From Burkholderia ubonensis (GTDB lineage: Bacteria; Pseudomonadota; Gammaproteobacteria; Burkholderiales; Burkholderiaceae), in NCBI RefSeq assembly GCF_001718695.1, contig NZ_CP013420.1:806001-870000 (forward strand): DNA of 64,000 bases, written 5' to 3'. This document shows positions 29,001 to 40,099 of this stretch, in pieces. The notes under the pieces were generated by a model. That model was given only the letters and a program-made list of their open reading frames with translations. It was not told where the DNA came from and searched no databases. The position numbers and the translations under genes are program-made. Numbering within the stretch: position 1 is the first letter of the stretch; each line of letters starts with the position of its first letter.

Positions 29001-32000
29001 TGCGATACGACGACGCCCTTCGGCGTGCCGGTCGAGCCGGACGTGTAGATCAGGTACGCGCCCTGGTCCGGGTGCGGCGCGATGCGCGCGGCGCCCGCCT
29101 GCGCGAGCGTCGCGTCGGCCGCGAGCGCGTCGACGTCGAGCGCCTGCGCGAGCGTGCCGGCCGGCCATGCGGCGTCGCCGGCGACGAGCGCCGAGCGCGC
29201 GCGGCAATCGGCGGCGGCGGCCGCGAGCCGCTCGGCCGGCTGCGCCGGATCGAGCAGCACGGCCAGCGCGCCCGCCTTCAGCGCGCCGAGCAGGCCGACG
29301 ACGAAGCGCGCCGAGCGCTCGATGCAGACGACGACCGGTTCCTCGGCCGCCGTGCCGCGCAGTTGGAGCGCGCGGGCGACGCGATCCGACGCGTCGTCGA
29401 GTTCCGCGAACGTCAGCGACTCCGCCGCATCGGCCAGCGCGACGCGATGCGGATACGCGGCGGCCTGCCGCGCGAACGCCGCGACGACGTCGGCATGCTC
29501 GACGCGCAGCGCGCGGCCGTCGCGCGGCTGGCGCGACGCGGGCGCCGCATCGCACGGCAGCTCGGCCGTGACGGTCTGCGGATCGCGCGCGGCGGCCGCG
29601 ACGAGCGCCGCATAGCTGGCGAGCCACGCGCGCGCGGTGTCGGCGTCGATGCAGTCGGTCGCATACGCGGTGACCAGTTCGATGCCGCTCGCATCGTCGG
29701 TGAAATCCAGCGCGAAATCGAAGCGCGCGGCGAGGTCCGGCCCCGGCGTCGCGACCGCGGTCGCGCCCGGCAGCGCGCTGTCGAGCCGCGCGTCGAACTG
29801 CTGCGCGAACTTGACGCGCAGCCATTCGTCGCCGCGCCGCACCGGCGGCTTCACCGCGTCGACGACGCGCTCGAACGGCACGTCCTGGTGCGCATACGCA
29901 TCGAGCGCCGCCGCACGCACCGCATCGACCAGCGCGGCGAACGGCTGCGTCGGCGCGACGCGCACGCGCAGCGCGACGGTGTTCAGGAACAGCCCGAGCA
30001 GCGGCGCGTTTCCGGACGCTGCCGGTGCGCGACCGGCACCGCGACCACGACGTCGGTCGCACCGGTCAGGCGCGACAGCCACGCGTCGAGCGCGGCCATC
30101 AGCACCGTGAAGACCGTCGCGTGCGCGTCGCGCGCGAGCCGGCGCACGTCGGCCGCGACCGCGTCGGGCAGGCGCAGCGACGCGCGCGCGCCGTGCAGCG
30201 TGCGCGTCGCGCCCGGCTGCCGGTCGACCGGCAGTGCGAGCGGGCCCGGCGCGTCCTGCAGCGCGGCGCGCCAGTAGTTCAGTTGCCGCTCGCCCTCGCC
30301 GCCCGCGAGCATGTCGCGCTGCCAGTCCGCATAGTCCGCGTACTGGATCGGCAGCGCGGGCAGCGCCGGCTCGCGACGCTTCGCATACGCGCAATAGGCC
30401 GCCGTCAGCTCCTCGAACGCGCAGCGCGAGCTCCAGCCGTCGGTGATCGCATGATGGGCGGTCAGCAGCAGCCGGTGACGGTCGTCGGCGAGCGCGATGA
30501 GCGTCGCACGCACGAGCGGGCCTTCGGCCAGGTCGAACGGCGCGCCGGCGTCGCGCTCGGCGAAGATCGCCGCCTGCGCGTCGCGGCCGGCCGGCGGCAG
30601 GCCGCGCAGGTCAACTTCGGCGATCGCCACCGGCAGGCGCGCGTGGATCCGCTGCATCACGACGCCGTCGTCGTTTTCGACGAGCGTCGTGCGCCACGCG
30701 TCGTGCCGGCCGATCACGTGATCGAGCGCGCGCTGCAGCGCGGCGCGGTCGAGCGCGCCGTCGATCGTCCAGTGCGCGGCGATGTGATAGGCCGCGCTCG
30801 CGTCGCGCGTCTGCGCGAGCACCCAGAAGCGCTGCTGCGCCAGCGACGCCGCGCGCTCCGCATACGGTGCGCCGGCCGGCGCACCGGCGCGCGCCGCGAT
30901 CGCGACGAGCGGCGCGCCGGTTTCGCGCTCCGCGCGGTCGATCGCGTCGGCCAGCGCGGCGAGCGCCGGGTCCGCGAACAGCATGTCGAGCCGCAGGTTG
31001 ACGCGCCATTCGGCACGAATCGCCGCCTGAAGCTGCATCGCCGCGAGCGAATCGCCGCCCAGCGCGAGGAACCGGTCGTCGCGCGACGGCGGCGCGTCGA
31101 GGCCGAGCAGCGTCTGCCAGATTTCAGCGGTGCGCCGCTCGGTGTCCGTGCGCGGCGCGTCGCCGGCTGCGCGGTCCAAACGGTCCGCAAGGTCCGCGGC
31201 GATCCGCTCGCGCAGCGCCGCGCGGTCGAGCTTGCCGTTCAGCGTGTACGGCAGCGCGTCGCAGCGCACGTACCGGTGCGGCTGCCAGGCGGCCGGCAAC
31301 TGCGCGGCGACGTGCGCCTTCAGCGCCGCGTCGTCGGCCTCCGTGCGCAGCGCGACGCATGCGACGAGCCGCGTCGGGCCGCCGTCGGCTTCCGCGACCA
31401 CGGCCGCGTCCGCGACGGCCGGATGCGCGCGCAGGCACGCGGCGATTTCCGCCGGCTCGACGCGCACGCCGCGCACCTGCACCTGATCGTCGAGGCGGCC
31501 GAGGTAATCGAACGCGCCGTCGCCGCGCACTCGCGCGAGATCGCCGGTGCGATAGACGCGCGCGCCGGGCGCGCCGTCCGGATCGGGCACGAAGCGCTCG
31601 GCGGTCAGCGCCGGGCGGCCGTGATAGCCGCGCGCGAGGCAGACGCCGCCGAGCAGCAGCTCGCCGGCCGCCGCGCCGTCGCCACCGTCGACGCGGGCAA
31701 CGCGCGGACCGATCGGCCGGCCGATCGGCAGCGCCGCGAACGCGTCGCCCGCGGCGAGCGCGGGCGTCTCGCCCGGCTCGACCGGCCACAGCATCGGCGA
31801 GATCACCGCTTCGGTCGGCCCGTAGCCGTTGACGAGCCGCACCGCCGGGAAGGTGTCGCGCACGAACTCGAATGCCTGCTGCGGCAGCGCCTCGCCGCCG
31901 AACGCGAGCACGCGCAGCGCGGGCGGCACGCCGTCGCGCGCGGCGAGCGCCGCGAACTCGCGCAGATAGGCAGGCGGAAACGCGGCGACGCTGACCTGCT

Positions 32001-32721
32001 CGCGCACCATCAGCGCATGCGCGGCGTCCGGCGCAAACGGCTGCGGCGGCGCGACCGCGATGCTTGCGCCGACCGCGAGCGGCGCGAGCCAGCATTCGTG
32101 CGCGGCGTCGAAATTGACCGACGCGAAATGCAGCAGCCGGTCGCCGGCCGCGATCGGCAGCGCGGCCGCAAGCGCATCGCAATGCGCGGCGAGCGGCCCG
32201 TGCTCGACGACGACCGCCTTCGGCGTGCCGGTCGAGCCGGACGTGTAGATCATGTAGGCGGCCGCGCGCGGATGAACCGGCGCGTCGTCTTCATCGACGC
32301 ACGCGTCCGTTGCATTGGCATCGATTTCCGCGACGTCGAACGCATGCGCGAACGGCGCGCCGAGCGCCGCGCGCCCCGCCGCGTCGACGATGCCGTGGCG
32401 CAGGTTCGCGTCGCGCACGATCCAGTCGAGGCGCGCGGCCGGATGGCGCGGATCGAGCGGCACGAACACGCCGCCCGCCTTCAGCACGGCCAGCAGCGCG
32501 ATGAACAGCTCGCACGAGCGCTCGACGCACACGCCGACCCGCACCTCGGCGCCGACGCCTGCCGCGCGCAGCCGCCGCGCGAGCCGCGACGCGCGCGCAT
32601 CGAGCGCGCCGCGCGTCAGGCGGATTTCGGTCGGAAAGGAGACGGCGAGCGCGGGCGCGTCGGGCGCGCGGCGCGCCAGCTCGCGGATTCGGTGATGCAA
32701 CGCAGTCGGGAAACTCGTCAT
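23076..32721 (-). pseudogene. orbI: OrbI, three-module ornibactin NRPS (A-T-C-A-T-E-C-A-T), two frameshifts as read
   Basis: About 3200 residues when repaired. Landmarks: A1 YTSGSTGTPK near 32230, T1 GGDSLAAMQ near 31040, C2 HHAITDGWS near 30450, A2 YTSGSTGTPK near 29035, T2 GGDSILVLQ near 27860, epimerase-type HHAIVDGVSW near 27290, C3 HHVLLDGWS near 25865, A3 YTSGSTGKPK near 24425, T3 GGHSLLATQ near 23265. Pocket residues: A1 D-A-E...G-G-I-S (hydroxyornithine-like); A2 D-L-T-K-V-G-H-V-G-K (Asp); A3 D-V-W-H...S-L-I-D-K (Ser). The epimerase in module 2 fits the D-Asp of ornibactin. Frame breaks lie near 30006 (after RQRPET, before APLLGLFLNT) and near 25357 (after AADWLQ, before ALQRDNAAA); each needs one added base. 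There is no starter C domain. The ATG at 32721 has AAGGA 10 bases upstream. Confidence 0.94.
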
Positions 32722-32793
32722 GGGCGTGAAGTCCTTCAAGGTCCGGCCGCTACGGCCAACTCACGGCGCCGCACTGGGCGGCTTCACTGGTGT

Positions 32794-32818
32794 GACGAAC
32801 GGCGCGGCCGGTTTTTTA
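32794..32818 (-). promoter_or_regulatory. OrbS-dependent promoter of orbI
   Basis: On the minus strand TAAAA (32818-32814), a 16-base spacer, then CGTC (32797-32794). This is the same -35/-10 layout found before orbE and orbH and matches the known PvdS/OrbS-type consensus TAAA(A/T)-N16-CGT. It lies about 73 bp upstream of the orbI ATG. Confidence 0.85.
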
Positions 32819-32891
32819 CCGTTTTGCGCACGACGGCCGCGCGCAGGCCGCGCATGGCGAGTTCGCACGCGCTGCCAAATGCCTGCGCTGC

Positions 32892-32916
32892 TAAATATTT
32901 GCGGCGCCCGTTCGTC
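32892..32916 (+). promoter_or_regulatory. OrbS-dependent promoter of orbE
   Basis: TAAAT at 32892-32896, a 16-base spacer, CGTC at 32913-32916, about 120 bp before the orbE ATG. It is divergent from the orbI promoter; the two -35 elements are 73 bp apart. The 314-bp orbI-orbE gap (32722-33035) shows no gene and no obvious Fur site of its own. Confidence 0.83.
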
Positions 32917-33035
32917 TATCAGGGAGAGACGCCGCGACCACGCGGCTGCCGCAGCGCTGCCGTTCGCGCCGGCCCTGCCGGTTGCGCGCGTTTCACCAGC
33001 CTTTCTCGCCTGCCCTTCATTAACCGACGTTGCCG

Positions 33036-34790
33036 ATGACCGCCGCCCACGAGCCCTCTTCCCCGCCGTCCCTCGACGCCTCCCCCGGCCGCCCCGCCGC
33101 GCGCCTGATCCTCGCGCTGCTGCGCGAAAGCCGCGCCGCGCTCGCGCTCGCGCTCGTCGCCTGCGTGCTGAACGGCGTCGCGAGCGTGCTGCTCGTCGCG
33201 ACGCTGAACCGCGCGCTCGCGCAGCCGGTCGCGGCCGACGCCGCGCTCGCGTGGCGCTTCGCGCTGTGCGCGGTGGTCGCGCTCGTCACGCGGATCGTGT
33301 CGGGCGTGCTGTTCGCGCGGCTGTCGCAGGACACGATGGCGCGGCTGCGCGCGCATCTCGCGCGCCGCGTCGGAGCTGCCGAGCTGCGCGACGTCGAGCG
33401 CATCGGCGCGGCGCCCGTGCAGTCGGTGCTGACCGACGACGCGACCAACGTGTCGATGCTGTTCTTCGCGCTGCCGAACCTCGTGATGCACGGCTCGATC
33501 GTGTTCGGCTGCCTCGGCTATCTCGCGTGGCTGTCGTGGCCCGTGTGCGTGCTCGCGCTCACGGCGATCGTCGCGGGCTCGCTCGGCTATCACACCGGCG
33601 ACCGCCGCGCGATCGCGTCGCTCGAAGCGGCCGGCCGCGCACAGGACAAGCTGTTCGGCTATCTCGGCGCGCTGTTCTCCGGCGCGAAGGAATTGAAGCT
33701 GCATGACGCGCGCGCGCGCCAGTTCGTCGACGGCCAGTTGGGCGCGGCGATCGGCGAGGTGCGCGACCACCGCCGCCGCGCGTTCAGCGCGTATGCGGTC
33801 GGCGTCGGCTGGATCATCTTCCTGTTCTATGCGTTCCTCGGCGCGGCCGCGTTCTGGCCGCAGCTCGGCGTGCACGCGGACCCGGGCGCGACGGCCGGCT
33901 ACGTCGTCGTGTTCCTGTTCATGCTGGTGCCGCTCGACGGCCTGCTGAACAACCTGCCCACCGTCAACGCGGCGCGCGTGTCGCTCGCGCGCATCGAGGA
34001 CGTGATGGCCGAATTCGGCGCGCTGCGCACCGCGCCGCCCGCGAGCGACGCGCCGGCGGCCGCCGTGTCCGCCATCGCGCCCGCCGGCGCGGTCACGCTG
34101 CGCGGCGTCACGCATTCGTATTTCCACGAGCGCGACGAGCGGATGTTCCGCATCGGGCCGATCGACCTGACGCTGAAGCCCGGCGAGCTCGTATTCATCG
34201 TCGGCGGCAACGGCAGCGGCAAGACCACGCTCGCGAAGGTGCTCACGGGCCTCTACGAACCCGAGGAAGGCGCGATCGAGGTCGACGGCCGGCCGGTCGG
34301 CTGGCGCGAGCGCGCCGCGTACCGGCAGCGCTTCAGCGCGGTGTTCAACGATTTCCACCTGTTCGATGCGCTGCTCGGCATCGTCGACCCGGACGATCCG
34401 GCGCGCGCGCAGGCCGACGCGCGCGCGAACGCGCTGGTCGCGAAGCTCGCGCTCGACCACAAGGTGAAGGTCGTCGACGGCGCGTTCTCGACCCGCGCGC
34501 TGTCCACCGGGCAGCGCAAGCGGCTCGCGCTCGTCGTCGCGTATCTGGAAGACCGGCCGTTCTACCTGTTCGACGAATGGGCCGCCGACCAGGACCCGAC
34601 GTTCAAGGCGGTGTTCTACGAACAACTGCTGCCCGAGCTGCGCGCGCGCGGCAAGGCGGTGGTCGTGATCACGCACGACGACCGCTACTTCGATCTCGCC
34701 GACCGCGTGCTGAAGCTCGACAACGGGCGGATCGTCAGCGATACGGCGCCCGCGCGAGCGCGCGACGGCGCGAACGCGCTGAGTGCGTGA
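33036..34790 (+). CDS. orbE: OrbE, cyclic-peptide/siderophore exporter family ABC transporter
   Basis: This 584-residue half-transporter of the SyrD/PvdE class has a membrane domain of about six helices (residues 25-310) and a C-terminal ATPase with Walker A GGNGSGKTTL, the degenerate signature LSTGQRKRLALV and Walker B RPFYLFDEWAADQDP. That ending is typical of siderophore-precursor exporters. It should move ornibactin or a precursor across the inner membrane. It is the only rightward gene of the cluster, with its own OrbS promoter. The ATG at 33036 was chosen over TTG at 33030; the ribosome site is weak. Intact. Confidence 0.92.
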   Translation: MTAAHEPSSPPSLDASPGRPAARLILALLRESRAALALALVACVLNGVASVLLVATLNRALAQPVAADAALAWRFALCAVVALVTRIVSGVLFARLSQDTMARLRAHLARRVGAAELRDVERIGAAPVQSVLTDDATNVSMLFFALPNLVMHGSIVFGCLGYLAWLSWPVCVLALTAIVAGSLGYHTGDRRAIASLEAAGRAQDKLFGYLGALFSGAKELKLHDARARQFVDGQLGAAIGEVRDHRRRAFSAYAVGVGWIIFLFYAFLGAAAFWPQLGVHADPGATAGYVVVFLFMLVPLDGLLNNLPTVNAARVSLARIEDVMAEFGALRTAPPASDAPAAAVSAIAPAGAVTLRGVTHSYFHERDERMFRIGPIDLTLKPGELVFIVGGNGSGKTTLAKVLTGLYEPEEGAIEVDGRPVGWRERAAYRQRFSAVFNDFHLFDALLGIVDPDDPARAQADARANALVAKLALDHKVKVVDGAFSTRALSTGQRKRLALVVAYLEDRPFYLFDEWAADQDPTFKAVFYEQLLPELRARGKAVVVITHDDRYFDLADRVLKLDNGRIVSDTAPARARDGANALSA

Positions 34791-35316
34791 TCGTCGGGGC
34801 ACGCCGGCCTGCATCGTCGTGTTGGTCGCGCCGGCGGTCTCGATGATCGGTGGCAGGCGCGCAGCGATTGCGGCGATGGGCTTGCCTGTGCAGCGCGAGC
34901 GCGGCGGCCGGCTGCTGGTGGCCGGATGTGCGTCGCGCTTGCTGTGTACTGGCGTTGGGTTCGATTCGCTGTTGGGCGCATGCGTGGCACGGGGAAGTTG
35001 CCGCAGGCTATGCCGTGCATGACGGACGGCGCTGTGTCGCTCGGCAATCGAACCAGCGCGGGTTCGCCCCGCTATTGCGAGCGCGCCCGCCATGGAAAAG
35101 TCTTTCGGGCGCGCGCAAGGTGGTAGCGTGCATCGCGGGCAGCCCGCCGGTGCCGCGCGCCAGCACCCCGCCCGTCCCCGACACGCGAAACGTGTGGCCC
35201 GATTACCGACCCACTCACGTGATCGCGCTCGCGACGAACGCGCAACGAACCCTCGCGCACCATGCCCTTCTCAACCGCGCTACCCCGCTGTCCGACGTGA
35301 ATTCCCGCCGCACGCG
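34791..35316. other. 526-bp gap between convergent orbE and orbB, no gene recognised
   Basis: Open frames here overlap one another in several phases and show no conserved motif. GC content drops slightly near 34920-35060. No clear stem-loop with a T-run was found, although the ends of both transcripts should fall here. Confidence 0.5.
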
Positions 35317-36352
35317 TCAGCGCACGGCCGGCAGTTTCAGCAGCGTATCGGTCATCACGTCCGCCAGCTTCAGCGCCGACATCGGGCCGCCGAAGCCCCA
35401 GATATTGCGCTCGATCAGCGCGATCCGGTTTGGCTTGCGCGCAGGCACGTATTGCCAGACCGGCGAATCGAGTTTCGCGTCGAGCGGCACGTCCATCCCG
35501 GTCGCGGTCACGAACAGCACCGCCAGGTCGCGCTGCGTCAGCAGGTCCGCCGACGTCACGTAGAGCGTGCCCTCGCGGGTCGGCTTCTTCGGCCACAGAT
35601 CGAGGCCGAGCGCGCGCGCGAGGCCGGCCGCCGTGCTGTTGCCCGTATACGCCCAGTAGCGGTCGGGCAGCCCGAGATCCTGCAGCAGCGCGACGCGTTC
35701 GCTGCCTGCCTGCCGCCGCGAGCCGTTTCGCGTTGCGCGCGAGGCCGGCGTCGAGCTGCGCTTCGACCGCCTGCGCACGCGCGCTGCGCCCCGTCACCGC
35801 GCCGATCGTGCGGAAGATCTGCCGGGTCCAGTCGAGCTGGGTCACGGGCACGCCGCCTTCGTTCACGTTCGGGCTGAACTGGAACAGGATCGTCGGCGCG
35901 ATCCGGTCGAGCGCCGCGAAAATCGGTGCATGCCGAAAACCGACGCCGATGATCAGGTCGGGCTTGACCGCCGCGATCGCCTCGAGCCCCGGCTCCTGCC
36001 GCGAACCGACGTCCGTCACGTGCGCGAAGCGCGCATTGTCGTAGCCGAGCCAGCCCGGATAGAACGCGGTGTCGACCATCCCGGCCGGCGTGATGTCGAG
36101 CGCCGCGAGCCTTTCCGCGAACATGAATTCGAGCGCGACGACGCGTTGCGCCCGCGCCGGCATCGTCGCGCTGGCCTGCGAGACGACCGGATTGCCGGCC
36201 AGCGAGCGGCCGGCCTGCAAGGCCGTGGCCGTAGCCATACCCGCGCCACGCCCGGCCGCGCGTGCATCGCTCGCGAGCGCATCGCGCGGCGCCGCGCACG
36301 CGGCGGCGAGCGCGGCCAGCATCCCGAGCGAACGGCGGCGGCCGGCGTGCAT
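35317..36352 (-). pseudogene. orbB: OrbB, periplasmic ferric-ornibactin binding protein, one frameshift as read
   Basis: This is a FecB/FhuD-type class III binding protein of about 344 residues when repaired. It has a basic-hydrophobic export signal (residues 1-27). The body is [46 protein letters not shown] and [23 protein letters not shown]. It would hand ferric ornibactin from OrbA to the OrbCD permease. The frame changes near 35709-35722 inside GGCAGGCAGGCAGC: removing one GGCA unit joins LAAAG directly to [14 protein letters not shown]. The start codon shares a base with the orbF stop (TGATG), so it is coupled to orbF. Confidence 0.9.
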
Positions 36353-37161
36353 CAGCGGCTCGAGTCCTGCCCGGCCAGCGCCGCGTCGTCCATCGTCAGT
36401 AGCAAGGGGCAGCTTCCACACAGTTGCGTTTCTCCAGGGATTTCGTAGCGCAGGCAGCACACGCGGCGCGCGCGGAACGGCGTCGGCAGCAGCGGCGAGC
36501 GCGGCACGGCGTCGCGCACCGGCGTGCGCAGCGGGTTCGATTCGCCGTCGACGCACGACCCGCCGAACAGCCAGCACGCATCGCGCACGGGATCGGCGAC
36601 GCACGGCAGCGTCCGGTACATGCCGAACAGATGATCGAGCAGATTGCCGGCGTTGCTCCACAGCACGCGCGGCGTGACGCGGCCCATCTCGGCCAGCAGG
36701 TCGATCACCGCGCCGAGATGCGCGACGAGCCCCGCGTAGCGCGGCGCCGGATCGTCGCAGGGTTCGCCGAGCGCGTCGTGCGCGAAGACCAGCCCTGCGG
36801 GCATCCCGTCGTCGAGCACGACGAACGTGCGTTCGGGCGCCATGTCGAGCGGCCGGCCGAGCAGCAGCGCGGCGACGACGCCCGCGGGCGCCGCGCGGCC
36901 GAAGTAGTACTTGCTCCATTGCGACAGCAGCGCGCGCGCATGCACGGCCGGATCGCCGCCGTAGTGGCGGACCATCGCGTCGAGCAGCGCGTCGCGATGA
37001 TCGGCCAGCGCCTCGACCGGCACGACGATCCGGCCCGGTGCGTGCGTCTCGTGCGGGCGGCCGAGCCACACGACGTCGAGATGCGCGCCGAGCGCTTCGG
37101 GCGCGAACGCGGAAAACCGCGTGGCGCCGGTGTCGGCGGTGCAGCCGGGCGCCGCCGTCAT
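36352..37161 (-). CDS. orbF: OrbF, FhuF-like ferric-siderophore reductase
   Basis: This 269-residue protein has the FhuF fold and the C-terminal [2Fe-2S] ligand pattern CC-x10-C-x2-C in [20 protein letters not shown]. FhuF proteins reduce ferric hydroxamate siderophores in the cytoplasm to release iron. Start and stop overlap with orbD (ATG at 37161 over TGA at 37158-37160) and with orbB, so the uptake genes are tightly coupled. The symbol follows my recollection of the ornibactin cluster nomenclature; the family assignment is firmer than the letter. Confidence 0.85.
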   Translation of the reverse strand: MTAAPGCTADTGATRFSAFAPEALGAHLDVVWLGRPHETHAPGRIVVPVEALADHRDALLDAMVRHYGGDPAVHARALLSQWSKYYFGRAAPAGVVAALLLGRPLDMAPERTFVVLDDGMPAGLVFAHDALGEPCDDPAPRYAGLVAHLGAVIDLLAEMGRVTPRVLWSNAGNLLDHLFGMYRTLPCVADPVRDACWLFGGSCVDGESNPLRTPVRDAVPRSPLLPTPFRARRVCCLRYEIPGETQLCGSCPLLLTMDDAALAGQDSSR

Positions 37162-39254
37162 CGCCCCACGCGCCGCGCGCGGCGCGCCTCGACGATCAGC
37201 AGGCCGAGCAGGTACGGCGCGCCGATCAGCGCGGTCAGCACGCCGGCCGGCACTTCGCGCGGCGCGACGGCGGTGCGGGCCGCGACGTCCGCGAGCCCGA
37301 GGATCAGCGCGCCGCACGCGGCCGCGAGCCACAGGCGCGTGCGATGCCGCCGCGCGCCGAGCATCGTCGCGACGTGCGGCGCCATCAGCCCGATGAAGCC
37401 GACCGGCCCGACCGCCGCGACCGCCGCGCACGCGGCAAGCGTCGAGATCACGAGCGCGAGCGGCCGCAGCGCGGCGATCGGCAGGCCGAGCGCGGCCGCC
37501 TGGTCGTCGCCGAGCGCGAGCATGTCGAGCGGCTGCGCGAGCCACGCGAACACCGGCACCGCGAGCACGCACCACGGCAGCAGCATCGCGACTTCGCCCC
37601 AGCTGCGTCCGTAGGTGCCGCCGATCAGCCACACGACGAAGCGCGCGGGCTGCACGCTTTCCTGCGTGATCAGCCATTGCGCGAGCGTCGTCCACAGCGT
37701 GCCGATCACGATCCCGGTGAGCGCGACCGCAAGCGGCGCGTAGCGATGACGGTGGTTGAGGGCCAGCGTGATCGCCAGCGAGATCCCGCCGCCCGCCAGC
37801 GCCGCGCCGGCGAGCACGCCGCCGCCCGCGAGCGGCCAGCGCGTGAGCGCGAACAGCGTGACGAGCGCCGCGCCCTGCGTGACGCCGAGCACTTCCGGGC
37901 CCGCCAGCGGATTGCGCACGACGCTCTGCATCGCGACGCCGCTCGCGGCGAGCAGCGCGCCGGCCAGCATCGCGCACAGGAGCCGCGGCAGGCGCAGGTC
38001 GATCAGCATCCGCGCGAGCGGGTCGGCGCCCGACAGCGCCGCCTGCCAGCGCGCGGGCGTCAGCCATTCGGGGCCGGCCGACGTGCCCGCGAGCAGCACG
38101 AGCGCGCCCGCCAGCGCGAACAGCGCCGTGCGCGATGGCCAGCGCAGCCCGTCGAGCCAGCCGACCACGCGCGTCGCGCGCCCGGACGCCGCGCGCTCGG
38201 GTCCCGCATGCAGCACGCCGGACCACGCTGCGCCGCGGCGGATCAGCGCGAGCATCAGCGGTGTGCCGACGAGCGAGATCGCGACGCCGGTCGACAGCGT
38301 CGCGTCGAGGCCCGACGCGAGCACCGCGCTGTCGGTTACGAGCACGAGCGCGCCGCCCGCCAGCGCGGACAGCGGCACCAGCGCGGCGAGCCGCGCGGCG
38401 CGCGCGCCGCGGATCTGGCGCAGCAGGTTCGGCGCGACGAGGCCGACGTACGACAGCGGCCCCGCGATGCTGACCGCGACGCTCGTGAACGCGACCGCGA
38501 CGACCGTCGCGGCGATCCGCGCCGCATCGACGCGCACGCCGGCCGCGGCCGCCGCGTCGTCGCCGAGCGCGAGCGGATCGAGCGGCCTGATCACGAACGG
38601 CAGCGCGGCGAGCGGCAGCACGAGCCAGCTCGCCGCGAGCTTCAGCCCGGTTGCGCCCGGTTGATAGAGGCTGCCGTTCGCCCACAGCGCGGCGCCCGCG
38701 ATGTTCTGCTCGAAGAATGCGAGCAGCAGCGTCGACAGCGCGGCGAACAGCAGCATGCAGACGCTGCCCGCGAGCACGAGCCGCAGCGGCGTCGCGCGCC
38801 AGCCGCCCGCCGCGAGCATCGCGCACGCGGCGGCGGCCAGCCCGCAGACGAACAGCAGCGGCACCGACGCGACGCCCGCGAGCGCCGGCACGAGCATCGC
38901 CGCGAGCAGGCCGAGCTGCGCGCCGCCCGTCACGCCGAGCAGGTCGGGCGACGCGAGCGGATTGCGCGTCGCCGACTGGAACAGCGCGCCGGCGATGCCG
39001 AGGCAGCCGCCCGCGACGAGCGCGGCCGCGACGCGCGGCAGGTTCAGGTCGAACAGGACCACGCGCGCGAGCGCGTCCGCGTCGCTACCGGGGGCGGCGC
39101 CCCACCACGCGCGCAGGTCGGGCGCGGCGCGCAGCGCGGCGACGCACGCGATCAGCAGCAGCATGCCGATCGCCAGCGCGCCGGCGCGGCTTCGCTGCGC
39201 CACGTTGCCGCCGACGGTTGCCGCGCGGCGTCTGCGCATCGCGAATGTCGTCAT
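37158..39254 (-). CDS. orbD: OrbD, fused FecCD-type permease for ferric ornibactin
   Basis: This 698-residue inner-membrane protein consists of two FecCD-type halves in tandem, as in FhuB. Each half has about ten hydrophobic segments and the family signatures RLPR and GPVGFIGL / [13 protein letters not shown] single chain therefore forms the complete translocation channel energised by OrbC. The ATG at 39254 overlaps the orbC stop by the ATGA arrangement. Intact over 2.1 kb. Confidence 0.93.
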   Translation of the reverse strand: MTTFAMRRRRAATVGGNVAQRSRAGALAIGMLLLIACVAALRAAPDLRAWWGAAPGSDADALARVVLFDLNLPRVAAALVAGGCLGIAGALFQSATRNPLASPDLLGVTGGAQLGLLAAMLVPALAGVASVPLLFVCGLAAAACAMLAAGGWRATPLRLVLAGSVCMLLFAALSTLLLAFFEQNIAGAALWANGSLYQPGATGLKLAASWLVLPLAALPFVIRPLDPLALGDDAAAAAGVRVDAARIAATVVAVAFTSVAVSIAGPLSYVGLVAPNLLRQIRGARAARLAALVPLSALAGGALVLVTDSAVLASGLDATLSTGVAISLVGTPLMLALIRRGAAWSGVLHAGPERAASGRATRVVGWLDGLRWPSRTALFALAGALVLLAGTSAGPEWLTPARWQAALSGADPLARMLIDLRLPRLLCAMLAGALLAASGVAMQSVVRNPLAGPEVLGVTQGAALVTLFALTRWPLAGGGVLAGAALAGGGISLAITLALNHRHRYAPLAVALTGIVIGTLWTTLAQWLITQESVQPARFVVWLIGGTYGRSWGEVAMLLPWCVLAVPVFAWLAQPLDMLALGDDQAAALGLPIAALRPLALVISTLAACAAVAAVGPVGFIGLMAPHVATMLGARRHRTRLWLAAACGALILGLADVAARTAVAPREVPAGVLTALIGAPYLLGLLIVEARRARRVGR

Positions 39255-40099
39255 GTGGCGAGATCCCGGTCGAACACGGCGGCCGGCGGCGCTGCGTCAG
39301 CGACGGACGGCCCGTACGCCGGCACGCACATCGGCGCGCCCGTCTGCGGATGCGCGAGCTTCAGCATCTCGACGCCGAACGCCGCGCGCAGGCGCGCCGG
39401 GTCGAGCATCGCGTCGGGGTTGCCCTGCGCGACGACGCGGCCCGCGCGCATCAGCACGATCTCGTCGCTGTACGCGGCGGCCTGGTTCAGGTCGTGCAGC
39501 ACCCACACGATCGTCAGCCCGCGCGCGCGGTTCAGCGCGCGCAGCGCGTCGAGGATGTCGAGCTGGTGATGGATGTCGAGATAGGTGGTCGGCTCGTCGA
39601 GCAGCACGATCGGCGCCTGCTGCGCGAGCGCCATCGCGATCCACGCGCGCTGCCGCTCGCCGCCGGACAGCGCGCCGACGTCGCGGCCCGCGTCGCCGGC
39701 GAGCCCGCTCGTTTCGAGCGCTTCGTCGATCGCGACGTGATCGGCGCGCGACAAGCCGCGCAGGAAGCCGCCGTATGCATAGCGCCCGTACGCGACGAGC
39801 TCGCGCACGGTCAGGCCGGACGGAATCTGGTTGAACTGCGCGAGCATCGTCAGCTCGCGCGCGAGCGCGCGCCGCTTGAACGACGCGAGCGGCTTGCCGT
39901 TGACGTCGACGTGGCCGGCCAGCGCCGGCTGCAGGCCCGCGAGCGTGCGCAGCAGCGTGCTTTTTCCGCAGCCGTTCGGGCCGCACAGCGCGGTCACGCG
40001 ACCGGCCGTGATCGACAGGTCCAGACCGTCGATCACGACATGGTCGCGATAGCCCACCGTCAGCCCCCGCGCGGCAAGCGCGGCGGTACGACGCGTCAT
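39251..40099 (-). CDS. orbC: OrbC, ATPase of the ferric-ornibactin importer
   Basis: This 282-residue FepC/FhuC-type ATPase has Walker A GPNGCGKSTLL at about residues 40-50, LSGGERQRAWIAMALAQ signature, Walker B PIVLLDEPTTYLD and switch His in WVLHDLNQA. It powers OrbD. The C-terminal extension (about 40 residues) includes HPQTGAPMCVPAY, usual in this subfamily. Start ATG at 40099 overlaps the orbG stop; its end overlaps the orbD start. Confidence 0.94.
   Translation of the reverse strand: MTRRTAALAARGLTVGYRDHVVIDGLDLSITAGRVTALCGPNGCGKSTLLRTLAGLQPALAGHVDVNGKPLASFKRRALARELTMLAQFNQIPSGLTVRELVAYGRYAYGGFLRGLSRADHVAIDEALETSGLAGDAGRDVGALSGGERQRAWIAMALAQQAPIVLLDEPTTYLDIHHQLDILDALRALNRARGLTIVWVLHDLNQAAAYSDEIVLMRAGRVVAQGNPDAMLDPARLRAAFGVEMLKLAHPQTGAPMCVPAYGPSVADAAPPAAVFDRDLAT

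Noticed and set aside
15474..32739. Programmed frameshifting in orbA, pvdA or orbI
   Set aside because: No slippery heptamer followed by a pseudoknot or stem at the sites, and such frameshifting is not known in these families.
34783..35022. 79-codon plus-strand frame after orbE
   Set aside because: Overlaps the orbE end in another frame, lacks a ribosome site, and has no recognisable domain.
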